Assembly: GCA_017882285.1 (NCBI GenBank)
Contig: JADGPS010000034.1
Coordinates: 1-34,984 of the forward strand
DNA length: 34,984 nt
DNA from: Paludibacter sp.
GTDB lineage: Bacteria; Bacteroidota; Bacteroidia; Bacteroidales; Paludibacteraceae
Direction: 5' to 3'
The translations under genes and the position numbers were made by a program. Each line of letters begins with the position of its first letter. The stretch's first letter is position 1. Below, piece after piece: positions 23,668 to 34,157 of the stretch. The notes beneath the pieces were generated by a model. The model was not told the origin of the DNA, made no database searches, and saw only the letters and a program-made list of their open reading frames with translations.

Positions 23668-24227
23668 AATGAAATTTTAGTGTGATTGTTTATTGACAAT
23701 TTAATTAACTCCAAACACTGATTTATGTTTTGAACAATAAGTGGTTTATAACTTTCTTCGACAGGAATAAATGATTCTTTTCGCATGTTATCTATCTGGT
23801 TAAGAAACTGATTGTAAAAACCATCCTGATTCACAATTATCAATGATTTGCTATGCTCACCTACAATACCCGAAGCAATAATGTCCAACATTTCGTCTAA
23901 TGTACCATAACTCCCCGGAAGTACTACAAACACATCAGATAATGATTTCAATTGTGTTTTGCGTTCGCTCATCGTTTCAACAGTTATCAGTTCGGTCGGC
24001 AGCGAGCTTTGTCGGTTCATTCGAATAACTGCTTGTGGAATCACCCCTATTATCTGACCGTTTTTACTATGCGCTCCTTCCGAAACCGAATCCATCAATC
24101 CGCCAGTAGCACCACCGTAAACAAGCGTATTTCCACTTTCGGCAATCATTTCACCCAGACGAAAGGCGACTTGTTTATACTGGTCAGCAATACGGTTGCT
24201 TGAAGAGCAGAAAACAGCTATATTCAT
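23664..24227 (-). CDS. LOG-family protein (cytokinin riboside 5'-monophosphate phosphoribohydrolase type, TIGR00730)
   Basis: A 187-residue Rossmann-like protein. Motifs: VFCSSSNRI (5-13), LVYGGATGGLMDSVSEGA (35-52), MSERK (86-90, the catalytic Arg89-Lys90 pair) and the loop PGSYGTLDE (104-112). In most LOG proteins this loop is PGGxGTxxE; Gly to Ser at 106 is a mild variant and the catalytic Glu112 is kept. The family hydrolyses AMP-type nucleotides or cytokinin precursors; the physiological role in Bacteroidota is not known. It is the first gene after gyrB (70-nt gap filled with heptad repeats) and is translationally coupled to the GH16-fold gene. Confidence 0.9.
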   Translation of the reverse strand: MNIAVFCSSSNRIADQYKQVAFRLGEMIAESGNTLVYGGATGGLMDSVSEGAHSKNGQIIGVIPQAVIRMNRQSSLPTELITVETMSERKTQLKSLSDVFVVLPGSYGTLDEMLDIIASGIVGEHSKSLIIVNQDGFYNQFLNQIDNMRKESFIPVEESYKPLIVQNINQCLELIKLSINNHTKISL

Positions 24228-24233
24228 TTGTTA

Positions 24234-24291
24234 TTTCGTGTTTTGTGTTTCGTGTTTGGCATTTCCAACACGGAACACGGAACACGAAACG
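24234..24291. repeat. Inverted heptad repeats between gyrB and the LOG gene
   Basis: Three heptads TTTCGTG, TTTTGTG, TTTCGTG (24234-24254) face three heptads ACACGGA, ACACGGA, ACACGAA (24268-24288), so the region can fold into a long imperfect hairpin with a loop around GGCATTTCC. It fills nearly the whole 70-nt gap after the gyrB stop and could attenuate gyrB read-through; a clean T-run is missing. Confidence 0.7.
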
Positions 24292-24297
24292 TTTTTT

Positions 24298-26693
<2,396 letters not shown>

Positions 26694-28115
26694 ATGAAAT
26701 TTAAACTATTAGTTTTACCATTTTTATTCTTCACCCTTTCAGTATTTGCAGAAAATCCGTTGGAAAATTTCATCAATAATCCGATTATGGAGAATGCCAA
26801 TATAAGCTTGTTGGTAAAAGATTTGGGAACGAATAAAACACTTTACCAATTCCGTTCAAATAACAGTACGATTCCTGCTTCCACTATGAAACTGGTAACT
26901 ACTGCTACTGCATTGGAACTACTTGGACCTAAATTTTGCTTTGAAACCAAGGTTGAAATTGACGGTAGAATTAATGCTGAAGGAGTTTTGAATGGCAATT
27001 TGTACATTCATGGTGGCGGTGATCCGACTTTGGGTTCTGAAAAAATGGGTAATCTGAATTTTCTGACAAAATGGGTTGAAACGGTGAAAAAAGCCGGAAT
27101 TAAAAAAATCACCGGACAAATTGTTGCCGATGCCACTTTGTATGACGATCAGGGAGTTAATCCGAAATGGACGTGGGAAGATGTAGGAAATTATTATGCT
27201 GCAGGAGCTTATGGTATTTCGTATATGGATAATACTTACGAGTTGGTTTTGCGTTCGGGAATTGAAGGTTCGACTCCTGAAATTTTGCGTGTAATTCCGG
27301 ATATTCCGGCTTTGACATTCGAAAATCATTTGACAAGCACAACAATTGCCTTTGATAGTGCCTATTTTTATGGTGCACCGCATTCCTATTTACGAAGTAT
27401 TCACGGCGAAATTCCAGCCAACCGGATGGAATATATCATCAAAGGAAGTATTCCGAATCCTGGTTTGTTACTGGCAGAACATTTTCAGAATCAATTAATT
27501 CAAAACGGCATTTCAATCTATCAGTTACCAACAGATATTGTTACAAAAAGTACAGAAAGGAGAGTGATTCTGGTTCAACAATCGCCACCGTTAAGCGAAA
27601 TTATTAAAGAAACGAATATTCATAGCAATAACGGTTTTGCTGAACAGATATTTCGGTATCTGGCGTTGAAAAAAAGTACGATTGCATCTTCAACCGATGC
27701 AGTTCAAGTTGTAAGAGCATTTTGGAAATCTAAAGGACTTCCAATAAATCAACTTTTTAATTATGATGGTTGTGGACTTTCCCCAATGGATGCTGTCTCG
27801 GCTCAGTTTTTAGTTGATTTACTGATTTATATGCAAACAATTAGTCCAAATAAAGAAGTTTTTATAAATTCATTACCAGTTTCAGGTAAAAGCGGCACAC
27901 TAACTAATTTTCTTGACAAAACGCCTTTGCAAGGGAAAGTTCATGCAAAAAGCGGAACAATTTCCGGCGTTAAAAGCTATGCAGGTTATATTGAAAACAA
28001 TAACAAGACCTACGTATTTTCTATTTTAGTAAATCATGCTGACGGAACTTCAAAAGCGGTAACCCGAAGAATAGAGGAATTTCTTTTACAGTTATCAGAG
28101 AACAGTAATCAGTAA
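26694..28115 (+). CDS. dacB: D-alanyl-D-alanine carboxypeptidase/endopeptidase (PBP4, S13)
   Basis: Periplasmic peptidoglycan enzyme that trims or cleaves D-Ala cross-links. The ATG at 26694 gives a good signal peptide (KFKLLVLPFLFFTLSVFA, cleavage near 19); in-frame upstream codons to 26595 would destroy it. The 473-residue product has all class C-type PBP motifs: STMK (Ser63, Lys66), SNN (Ser311-Asn313) and KSG in VHAKSGTISG (419-421, S in place of the usual T), and the large insertion between the first two that is typical of PBP4. The last residues ENSNQ and the stop codon are encoded by a degenerate heptad repeat. birA starts 8 nt downstream. Confidence 0.93.
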   Translation: MKFKLLVLPFLFFTLSVFAENPLENFINNPIMENANISLLVKDLGTNKTLYQFRSNNSTIPASTMKLVTTATALELLGPKFCFETKVEIDGRINAEGVLNGNLYIHGGGDPTLGSEKMGNLNFLTKWVETVKKAGIKKITGQIVADATLYDDQGVNPKWTWEDVGNYYAAGAYGISYMDNTYELVLRSGIEGSTPEILRVIPDIPALTFENHLTSTTIAFDSAYFYGAPHSYLRSIHGEIPANRMEYIIKGSIPNPGLLLAEHFQNQLIQNGISIYQLPTDIVTKSTERRVILVQQSPPLSEIIKETNIHSNNGFAEQIFRYLALKKSTIASSTDAVQVVRAFWKSKGLPINQLFNYDGCGLSPMDAVSAQFLVDLLIYMQTISPNKEVFINSLPVSGKSGTLTNFLDKTPLQGKVHAKSGTISGVKSYAGYIENNNKTYVFSILVNHADGTSKAVTRRIEEFLLQLSENSNQ

Positions 28116-28116
28116 T
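28089..28116. repeat. Heptad repeat spanning the dacB stop codon
   Basis: Four 7-mers CAGTTAT, CAGAGAA, CAGTAAT, CAGTAAT followed by CAAC. The dacB stop TAA (28113-28115) lies in the last unit. Each copy-number change would alter the C-terminus of DacB and its 8-nt distance to birA. Confidence 0.65.
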
Positions 28117-28123
28117 CAACTTT

Positions 28124-28846
28124 ATGGGAAACAGCTTGTTTATCGAAGAAACCTCATCCACTAATGCATTGTTGTGGAAAATGAATCGTGAAAAAGCGTT
28201 GCCCGAAGGTTTTGTTGTGTACACAGATTTTCAAACCGAAGGTAAAGGTCAAATCGGCAATTCGTGGGAATCAGAAACCGGGGAAAATTTGCTGTTTAGT
28301 ATGGTGCTTTATCCTAAACAAGTACCTGTGGATCAATTATTTTTGATTTCACAATTGGTAAGTGTTGGCATTAAAAGAACTCTGGACGAATATGTAGATG
28401 AAATTACCGTCAAATGGCCAAATGATATTTATTGGAATGATAAAAAAATAGCAGGAATTCTGATTGAGAACTCATTGCAAGGCAATAGAATTAAAGCAGT
28501 GGTGATTGGCGTTGGATTGAATGTGAACCAGAAGGTGTTTGTGAGTGATGCCACCAATCCGGTTTCGCTGTGCCAAATTACCGGTAAAAGTTTAAATAGG
28601 AAACTTATACTTAACAAAATTAACCGAAATATACTGAATTTATATGCCGAATTGGATGCCGAAAAAATCCGTTCGGAATATGCCGAATCCTTATATCGAA
28701 AAGTTGGATCTCACAGCTTTAGTGCTGATGGTGAGAGTTTTCAGGCTAAAATTATTTTCGTACATCCTGATGGTCAACTGGAACTTGAAATAGAGAATGG
28801 AGAACGAAAAGGCTTTTATTTCAAAGAAGTGAAGTTTCTTATTTGA
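28124..28846 (+). CDS. birA: Biotin--[acetyl-CoA-carboxylase] ligase, catalytic-only
   Basis: Attaches biotin to carboxylase carrier domains through biotinyl-AMP. The 240-residue protein starts directly with the catalytic domain (FIEETSSTNALLW), so it lacks the N-terminal HTH repressor domain of E. coli BirA and should be a pure enzyme (class I). Motifs: TEGKGQIGNSW (38-48, the biotinyl-AMP loop GRGRxGRxW in a relaxed form), KWPNDIYW (97-104) and KIAGILIE (108-115), then IGVGLNVN. A small C-terminal SH3-like domain with DGQLELEIENGERKGF ends the protein. Encoded 8 nt after dacB. Confidence 0.94.
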   Translation: MGNSLFIEETSSTNALLWKMNREKALPEGFVVYTDFQTEGKGQIGNSWESETGENLLFSMVLYPKQVPVDQLFLISQLVSVGIKRTLDEYVDEITVKWPNDIYWNDKKIAGILIENSLQGNRIKAVVIGVGLNVNQKVFVSDATNPVSLCQITGKSLNRKLILNKINRNILNLYAELDAEKIRSEYAESLYRKVGSHSFSADGESFQAKIIFVHPDGQLELEIENGERKGFYFKEVKFLI

Positions 28847-28904
28847 AGCTCTTCAATCCTCCAAAAGTAGAATTTTTTCTTTTGACATCTGATAGAGATA
28901 GGCT

Positions 28905-29135
28905 TTATTTTTCCTCTTCTATTTCTTCAAAGTCGACATATTCACCTTCTTTTTTATCAAAAATTTTCGATTTTGCCGTAGGTTGCTCAAAACCTTGTGA
29001 TTGATGTTCCTGGGTTGCTGAATTATTACGTTTCCCTAAGTTGAAAATGGAACGTAAAAATCCCCATACAGTTGAAATAATAATCAAACCAATAACTAAG
29101 AAAAAAATGATAAAAAAGAATAGAAAATTCAACAT
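28905..29135 (-). CDS. DUF4834-type small membrane protein
   Basis: A 76-residue protein with one N-terminal membrane helix (NFLFFFIIFFLVIGLIIISTVWGFL) followed by a short charged tail. The tail ends with KSKIFDKKEGEYVDFEEIEEE, which matches the conserved end I recall for the Bacteroidota DUF4834 family (K-I-F-D-K-x-E-G-E-Y-V-D-F-E-E-I). Function unknown. It is convergent with birA and 87 nt upstream on the same strand as the end of metF (its start at 29135 faces metF). Confidence 0.75.
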   Translation of the reverse strand: MLNFLFFFIIFFLVIGLIIISTVWGFLRSIFNLGKRNNSATQEHQSQGFEQPTAKSKIFDKKEGEYVDFEEIEEEK

Positions 29136-29221
29136 TTATATTTACGATTTGTTGATTTAACACTTGAAAATCAAGCTTTTAAAAAAGTTCTATGAATTGG
29201 AAATTTAAAAATCTGAATTAA

Positions 29222-30169
29222 TTAAAACACATCTTTTGCCACCCTTCTCACGCTTTGAGTAGCCATCATACTGTAAAAATGAATACTTGGAACTCCGTGA
29301 TTTTTCAGATCATTGGCTTGATTCGTGCACCATTCCACTCCAACTTCCACCGCTTCTGCATCGGTTTTGCATTTACGTAATTCAGCTGCAAATGCTTCCG
29401 GTATATCGGTGTGAAATATCTTTGGTAACACAGTCAATTGATTAGCCAGTGTGATGGGTTTGATGCCCGGTATAATGGGTACGTTAATACCTTTTAGCTT
29501 GCATTTTTCAACAAAATCATAATACTTTTGATTGTCGAAAAACATCTGAGTTACCAGGTATTCAGCACCTGCATCCACTTTTTGTTTGGCGTAAAACAAG
29601 TCTGAATCCAAATTTGGAGCTTCCTCATGTTTTTCAGGATAACAAGCCATTCCATACGAAAATGGTTTAACATAAGACTTCATTTTCGATCCATCTAAAA
29701 ACAGACCTTGATTGAAATTGTTCACCTGCACCTGAAGTTCTGTAGCATTTTTGTGTCCTGTTGGCGAGAATTCACGTTCATGCCTGGCTTTATCTCCACG
29801 AAGAAGGAGCAAATCGGTAATTCCAAGGAATTGTAAGTCAATCAGTGCGTATTCGGTTTCTTCGGGCGTAAATCCACTGCAAATAATATGCGGAACGACT
29901 GCAATTTTATATTTGTTTTGTATGGCGGCGGCAATGGCAACAGTTCCCGGACGATGGCGTTCGGCTATCTGCTCAAAAAGTCCTTGTGCGTTTTCTTTGA
30001 ACACCAACTCGCTGCGGTGAGTGGTGATATTGATATATTTAGGATCGAATTCACGCAAAGTATCAATGGTTTTATACAATATTTCGATACCATTTCCTTT
30101 TAGAGGAGGTAATAATTCAAACGAAAAAGCCGTTGATTTTGCACTTCTAATTTTTTCTACAACACTCAT
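29222..30169 (-). CDS. metF: 5,10-methylenetetrahydrofolate reductase
   Basis: Reduces methylene-THF to methyl-THF for methionine synthesis, using FAD. The 315-residue TIM-barrel protein begins with SAKSTAFSFELLPP (Glu18 at the catalytic Glu position), followed by TDLLLLRGDKARHE (folate/FAD region), the family motif YPEKHEE, DLFYAKQKVDAGAEYLVTQMFFDN and the end GVPSIHFYSM, all standard. The ATG at 30169 is preceded, 3 nt upstream, by a 28-nt heptad tandem repeat, so the 5' leader is repeat-derived. Confidence 0.95.
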   Translation of the reverse strand: MSVVEKIRSAKSTAFSFELLPPLKGNGIEILYKTIDTLREFDPKYINITTHRSELVFKENAQGLFEQIAERHRPGTVAIAAAIQNKYKIAVVPHIICSGFTPEETEYALIDLQFLGITDLLLLRGDKARHEREFSPTGHKNATELQVQVNNFNQGLFLDGSKMKSYVKPFSYGMACYPEKHEEAPNLDSDLFYAKQKVDAGAEYLVTQMFFDNQKYYDFVEKCKLKGINVPIIPGIKPITLANQLTVLPKIFHTDIPEAFAAELRKCKTDAEAVEVGVEWCTNQANDLKNHGVPSIHFYSMMATQSVRRVAKDVF

Positions 30170-30172
30170 CTA

Positions 30173-30200
30173 CAGTTGACAGTTGACAGTTGACAGTTGA
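30173..30200. repeat. Perfect 7-bp tandem repeat (CAGTTGA x4) at the metF start
   Basis: Four identical heptads CAGTTGA in a row, the fifth beginning CAATTTT. On the metF strand the unit is TCAACTG and the array ends 3 nt before the ATG, where the ribosome would contact the leader. Confidence 0.93.
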
Positions 30201-30248
30201 CAATTTTGTGTCAAATGAAAACTTGTATTTATAATTCTGATTTGAGTG

Positions 30249-30256
30249 CAAAAGTA
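30249..30256 (-). promoter_or_regulatory. Candidate -7 box for metF
   Basis: TACTTTTG on the minus strand, an exact TAnnTTTG match, about 80 nt before the metF ATG. A start of transcription just after it would place the CAGTTGA heptads inside the 5' UTR. No good -33 element seen. Confidence 0.42.
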
Positions 30257-30335
30257 CTATTTTTTTTAGATTTAACGGTAAATTAAGTTGAATGTTAACA
30301 ATTGGATTAGTATGACATTTAAATTTGAATGATAC

Positions 30336-31274
30336 TTACGCAAATTTTACCGAAGTCAGTTTCTCCGAAATTTCCCATAATTTACGAGCGCTTTCTTTGT
30401 CATAAGAAGCAGCAGTTGATTTTACAATAACAGGAAAACCTTTCATTTCACGTTTTCCATTCGGTCCATAAAATTCACCTCCTTTTGCATTTTGATCGAC
30501 AGAAGCTCGAATTTCTGGCAATGCGCCCATTGAAGCCGGTTGAATCATAAACAAAAACAAGGGTTTAAGTAAATTCATTACCCATTTTGGTGCCGCATGA
30601 TTAAACAAATTAGTGTCTGAAACACCGGGGTGAGCCGCAAGAGCCATACAATCGATTTTATTTGCTTCGAAAAATCGTTGTAATTCGTACGTAAAAAGTA
30701 AATTGGAAAGTTTAGAACGTCCGTAAGCTTTCATGGGCGAATAATCTTTTCCATTTTCATAAAGCAAATTGTCAAAATCCATCACGCCACTTTTGTGAGC
30801 CATGCTACTTACATTCACCACGCGTGATTTTGGCGTTTTTTTCAATAAATCAAGTAGTAAGCCGGTTAGAGCAAAATGTCCCAAATGATTTGTTCCAAGC
30901 TGATTTTCAAACCCATTTTTTGTTAATCCGTATGGAACCATCATGATGCCGGCATTATTCAACAAAACATCCAAACGTGAATGGTTTTCTTTAAATAAAT
31001 TCACAAAGCTTCGAATTGATTCTAAATTAGTTAAATTGAGTTCCATAACCAAAATATCGGCTTTGGGGTTAAAATCAATGATTTGCTTTTTTGCCACTTC
31101 TCCTTTGTTGACCGACCGGCATGCCATTACAACATGTGCACTTTTAAGCGAAAAAACTTTAACTGCTTCAAACCCCAAACCGCTGTTACCACCTGTAACC
31201 AAGATTGTTTTACCGGTTAAATCAGGAATATCTTCAATGGTCCAGTCAGATGAAGTCATATTGTTATTTTCCAT
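30336..31274 (-). CDS. Short-chain dehydrogenase/reductase (retinol-dehydrogenase/WWOX-like)
   Basis: A 312-residue SDR. The cofactor motif is TGGNSGLG (27-34 region, TGxxxGxG), the structural motif is NNAGIM, and the catalytic Ser and Y-x3-K are in NVSSMAHKSG and AYGRSKLSNLL. ACRSVNKG after the second strand suggests NADP preference (Arg). The overall layout, including the C-terminal EFYGPNGKREMKGFP, matches the large group of RDH-like SDRs, whose substrate cannot be read from sequence. It lies 15 nt downstream of the membrane protein at 31290-31922 on the same strand, so the two are probably co-transcribed. Confidence 0.88.
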   Translation of the reverse strand: MENNNMTSSDWTIEDIPDLTGKTILVTGGNSGLGFEAVKVFSLKSAHVVMACRSVNKGEVAKKQIIDFNPKADILVMELNLTNLESIRSFVNLFKENHSRLDVLLNNAGIMMVPYGLTKNGFENQLGTNHLGHFALTGLLLDLLKKTPKSRVVNVSSMAHKSGVMDFDNLLYENGKDYSPMKAYGRSKLSNLLFTYELQRFFEANKIDCMALAAHPGVSDTNLFNHAAPKWVMNLLKPLFLFMIQPASMGALPEIRASVDQNAKGGEFYGPNGKREMKGFPVIVKSTAASYDKESARKLWEISEKLTSVKFA

Positions 31275-31289
31275 ATAAATAAATGATTA

Positions 31290-31922
31290 TCAGAATTCTA
31301 CAAAGTATGCAAGAAGTCCCAAAAGTATCAAAACAATACCGGTTATCAATTTTTCGTTATGTTCCAGAGAATCGGATTTCAGTTTATTAATGCCTTTCAA
31401 TCCAAGATAAACCAAACTTACCATAACTGATAAGGTCATGGTTAAATATACCAGCGAAACAATTAAAATTCCCAACCAACCTTTTGTAGCTGCTTGAAAA
31501 TAATAAGCTTCAATTTCGAAACAGGGTGAAAGGAACATGCCTATACATAAGGTAATCAGGATAGCGGTTTTGGATTTTTTGTTTTTTAAAGTTGTTTTAT
31601 TGATTTCAAAATGATGGTGATGATGTTTTGATTTTAAATCGAACAATAAATAAATAATTCCAATGAAAACTAAAACCAAAGGAGCTGCTACTTTGGTAAT
31701 ATAACTATAATTTTCGGATAATTTTATACCGACAAATCCAACAATAATACCAATAATTATGGTACTCAATGTATGTGAAAAACCGGTAATTAATGTAGCA
31801 AAGACCGTTTCTCTATTGGACCATTTTTCGGTTTTTGAGATTGCAATCAACGGAAGCCAGTGATTTGGAAATAAGGGATGAATCAAACCCAGAATTAAGC
31901 TGCCTAAAAATATCTGCCACAT
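31290..31922 (-). CDS. Polytopic membrane protein with His-rich loop, possibly NicO/RcnA-like metal exporter
   Basis: A 210-residue membrane protein with about six hydrophobic helices. The first helix pair carries HPLFPNHWLPL (His15, Asn20, His21) and GFSHT (Gly47-Thr51), resembling the H-x4-(D/N)-H and GHT signatures of the NiCoT/NicO/RcnA transporters. A loop between helices 3 and 4 has five His in a row (100-104), a likely metal-binding patch. Helix 4 has Cys125 and Cys134 in the segment LCIGMFLSPCFEIEAYYF. A nickel/cobalt or other metal transporter is a reasonable guess; the match is by pattern only and the C-terminal half is generic. Confidence 0.5.
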   Translation of the reverse strand: MWQIFLGSLILGLIHPLFPNHWLPLIAISKTEKWSNRETVFATLITGFSHTLSTIIIGIIVGFVGIKLSENYSYITKVAAPLVLVFIGIIYLLFDLKSKHHHHHFEINKTTLKNKKSKTAILITLCIGMFLSPCFEIEAYYFQAATKGWLGILIVSLVYLTMTLSVMVSLVYLGLKGINKLKSDSLEHNEKLITGIVLILLGLLAYFVEF

Positions 31923-32142
31923 CGTTTCAAATAGTTTTTTAGTTTTTTAAATTTTTGTTCATCCCATAAATGGATAGCAATTAATACTTATCAAAACACT
32001 ATCAAGGTTTGTGATGACTCTACCGTTCTGTCATCTAAATTGAAAAGGTTTGTAATAAAGTTATGATTATTCCTTTCCACTACTGTTTGTCGAAGGATTT
32101 TTTCCGGAGAACAAAAAATTAACTGACTGCCGACCCGAATCA

Positions 32143-33057
32143 TTATACCGGTTTTAAAACCTGACCATTCTTTAAAATTTTCATCTCCGGTTTGGTTCCT
32201 TTTGGAAAATCAGACTTTAGAGTTCTTTTATAATTCGTCGTATCGGCTTTTTGAACGATTTTTTGCAAACTATCCCGATTTGCAGGCTTGAATTCGCGAA
32301 TCAATTTTATGCTATCTACCGTGGCATGAAAAATGCCTTTATAAGCGGAACTTCCAAGCAGTTGACCCGTTATTGATTTGATTTTCAGTTTTCTGTGTGC
32401 CGGCATTCGGAAAGTGTAACGACGTGTTAATCCGTCATTGTGAGCCACCTGATACACACTGTCTGTTTTACCATTGAAATAATTGATTCGCAATACGATA
32501 TGATGATTTTTGCAGGAATCTTCGTGAGCTATGAAAAGCAGCATTTTTAATATATAACGATCGCCAAATAACAAATTGTCGTTTTTAATTTCAAAATCAA
32601 GTCGGGTTCGAACGGAATCTTTTGTGAAAGTATACTTTGTACCTTTATTCCACAAATCAAATCGCGCTTTGCCAATTTCAGTAGAATCAATTGTATGGAA
32701 TTTCCCTTTGTCTATATCATTTTGTGAATCTGTTAATTGGGAAATTACATTATCGTAAACGTTTTCAAATCTTTGTGGATTTATTGTGTACCAAACGAGC
32801 GAAGAATCAAACTGAGCTTGTGAAATTCCGTATTTTTTCAGGATAAAATTATAATAGGGTGCTTTATTCGAATATTGACCATTTGTAAGACCTTTTTCAG
32901 CTAAAGATGCATCTGTTTTATGCATCTCAACCAAAATATCTGCCATTTTACTTTGGCTCAATACGCCTTTAGGTCGACCATCGCAAGCCGACAAAAGAAA
33001 AATGAACCCAAGTAATATGATTACCTGAATTATGAATTTATTCTGTTGATTGAACAT
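32143..33057 (-). CDS. DUF4296-domain lipoprotein
   Basis: A 304-residue lipoprotein (signal ends LLSAC, Cys25). Residues about 33-115 (VLSQSKMADILVEMHKTDASLAEKG through FDSSLVWYTINPQRFENVYDNVISQL) have the DUF4296 layout common in Bacteroidota. The rest is strand-rich and appears to be a separate beta domain (FEIKNDNLLFGDRYILKML). Function unknown. The gene overlaps the end of lspA by 20 nt on the same strand, so the lipoprotein and the signal peptidase that matures it are co-expressed; I have seen this pairing as a recurring Bacteroidota arrangement. Confidence 0.8.
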   Translation of the reverse strand: MFNQQNKFIIQVIILLGFIFLLSACDGRPKGVLSQSKMADILVEMHKTDASLAEKGLTNGQYSNKAPYYNFILKKYGISQAQFDSSLVWYTINPQRFENVYDNVISQLTDSQNDIDKGKFHTIDSTEIGKARFDLWNKGTKYTFTKDSVRTRLDFEIKNDNLLFGDRYILKMLLFIAHEDSCKNHHIVLRINYFNGKTDSVYQVAHNDGLTRRYTFRMPAHRKLKIKSITGQLLGSSAYKGIFHATVDSIKLIREFKPANRDSLQKIVQKADTTNYKRTLKSDFPKGTKPEMKILKNGQVLKPV

Positions 33058-33643
33058 TTTTGTCTTTTTTTGTTTCGAGACTGTTGTTCAGTTCTTTGCG
33101 GTAAAAAATGAGAATAATACCAACTGCCACACTAATTGCCGAATCAGCTACGTTAAATATCGGACTAAAAAAAATTGTTTCTCCCAGGCTGTTGCGGATA
33201 ATTGGAAAATAAAGCATATCCACTACTCTTCCGTAAAATAAGGAGGCATATCCACCGCCATCAGGTAAAAAAGTTGCAATATGATTGTAGCTGTCCGAGA
33301 AAAATATTCCATAAAAAACTGAGTCGAGAATATTGCCGGCAGCACCAGCCAAAACCAATGAAATGGTTAAAATATAACCTGTACGAACTTGTTTTTTTAT
33401 CAAAATATGGATATAATAGGCAAGAGCTCCAACAGCAATAATGCGGAAAATAGTTAGAAATAATTTTCCGATTAGTTCCATGCCAAAAGCCATTCCGTTA
33501 TTTTCAATAAAATAAATCTGAAACCAGCTTAAAACATTGACATGTTCGCCCAAAGTGAAATGCAACTTAATATAGATTTTAGAGGCCTGATCGATACATA
33601 AAATCAGGAAAATAAGTAATACGGATTTTTTTGTTATTGACAT
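33038..33643 (-). CDS. lspA: Lipoprotein signal peptidase (signal peptidase II)
   Basis: Inner-membrane aspartyl protease that cleaves the signal peptides of prolipoproteins after lipidation. The 201-residue protein has four membrane segments and all conserved motifs: DQASK (18-22), ENNGMAFG (47-54), LAGAAGNILDS (98-108), and the catalytic Asp pair in GRVVDM (Asp142) and FNVADSAIS (Asp167). It is longer than the E. coli enzyme (164), as usual for Bacteroidota, because of the loop 113-134 with HIATFLPDGGGYASLF. The window has at least six lipoprotein substrates. The gene follows the DksA/TraR-like gene by 136 nt. Confidence 0.95.
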   Translation of the reverse strand: MSITKKSVLLIFLILCIDQASKIYIKLHFTLGEHVNVLSWFQIYFIENNGMAFGMELIGKLFLTIFRIIAVGALAYYIHILIKKQVRTGYILTISLVLAGAAGNILDSVFYGIFFSDSYNHIATFLPDGGGYASLFYGRVVDMLYFPIIRNSLGETIFFSPIFNVADSAISVAVGIILIFYRKELNNSLETKKDKNVQSTE

Positions 33644-33727
33644 GCTGCTAATTTATAGTTCGAAATTAATCCTTTTTTAACAAAATTTGCCCCTGAATGA
33701 TAAGGTATTGAGAGTCATTTAAACACA

Positions 33728-33762
33728 AATTCGGCAACAGACAAATGTCCCGTTGCCGAATT
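33728..33762 (-). terminator. Probable terminator after the DksA/TraR-like gene
   Basis: Perfect 11-bp inverted repeat AATTCGGCAAC (33728-33738) and GTTGCCGAATT (33752-33762), loop 13 nt, 18 nt after the stop of the minus-strand gene ending at 33780. The following bases on that strand are T-rich but interrupted (TGTGTTT), so it is a weaker terminator than the one at 8451. Confidence 0.6.
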
Positions 33763-33779
33763 GATTGTATTTCAATTGT

Positions 33780-34157
33780 TTATTTTTTGTCGTTTTTTGC
33801 TTCGATACTTAAAGTGGCATGAGGAACGGCACGCAGACGCTCTTTGGGAATCAACTGACCTGTTTCACGGCAAATGCCGTAGGTCTTGTTTTCAATGCGT
33901 ACCAACGCTGATTGTAAATGTTGAATAAACTTCATTTGGCGTTGAGCCAAACGTCCCGACTCTTCTTTTGAAAGCGTTGCCGCTCCTTCTTCCAATACTT
34001 TAAAAGTAGGTGAAGTGTCCATTATATCATTCCCATCCAAATTGGTTATCCCATTTCGAAGCATTTCATATTCCTTATTTGCTTTTTCAAGTTTTTCAGT
34101 TATTAGCTCACGGAATTCATCCAATTCAGCATCTGTATATCTAGTTTTTACTGTCAT
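33780..34157 (-). CDS. DksA/TraR-family protein lacking most zinc-finger cysteines
   Basis: A 125-residue protein of the TraR/DksA family, which binds the secondary channel of RNA polymerase. The ATG at 34157 (MTVKTRYTDAEL) is chosen over a TTG 9 nt upstream. Residues 8-90 form the helical coiled coil (ELDEFRELITEKLEKANKEYEML and an ESGRLAQRQMKFIQHLQSAL helix). The C-terminal finger TYGICRETGQLIPKERLRAVPHATLS (92-117) keeps only Cys96 of the four canonical cysteines; Thr99 replaces the second and the last two are absent. Its fold survives the loss in many Bacteroidota homologues. Predicted role: modulation of transcription initiation. Monocistronic, with a terminator at 33728-33762. Confidence 0.85.
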   Translation of the reverse strand: MTVKTRYTDAELDEFRELITEKLEKANKEYEMLRNGITNLDGNDIMDTSPTFKVLEEGAATLSKEESGRLAQRQMKFIQHLQSALVRIENKTYGICRETGQLIPKERLRAVPHATLSIEAKNDKK

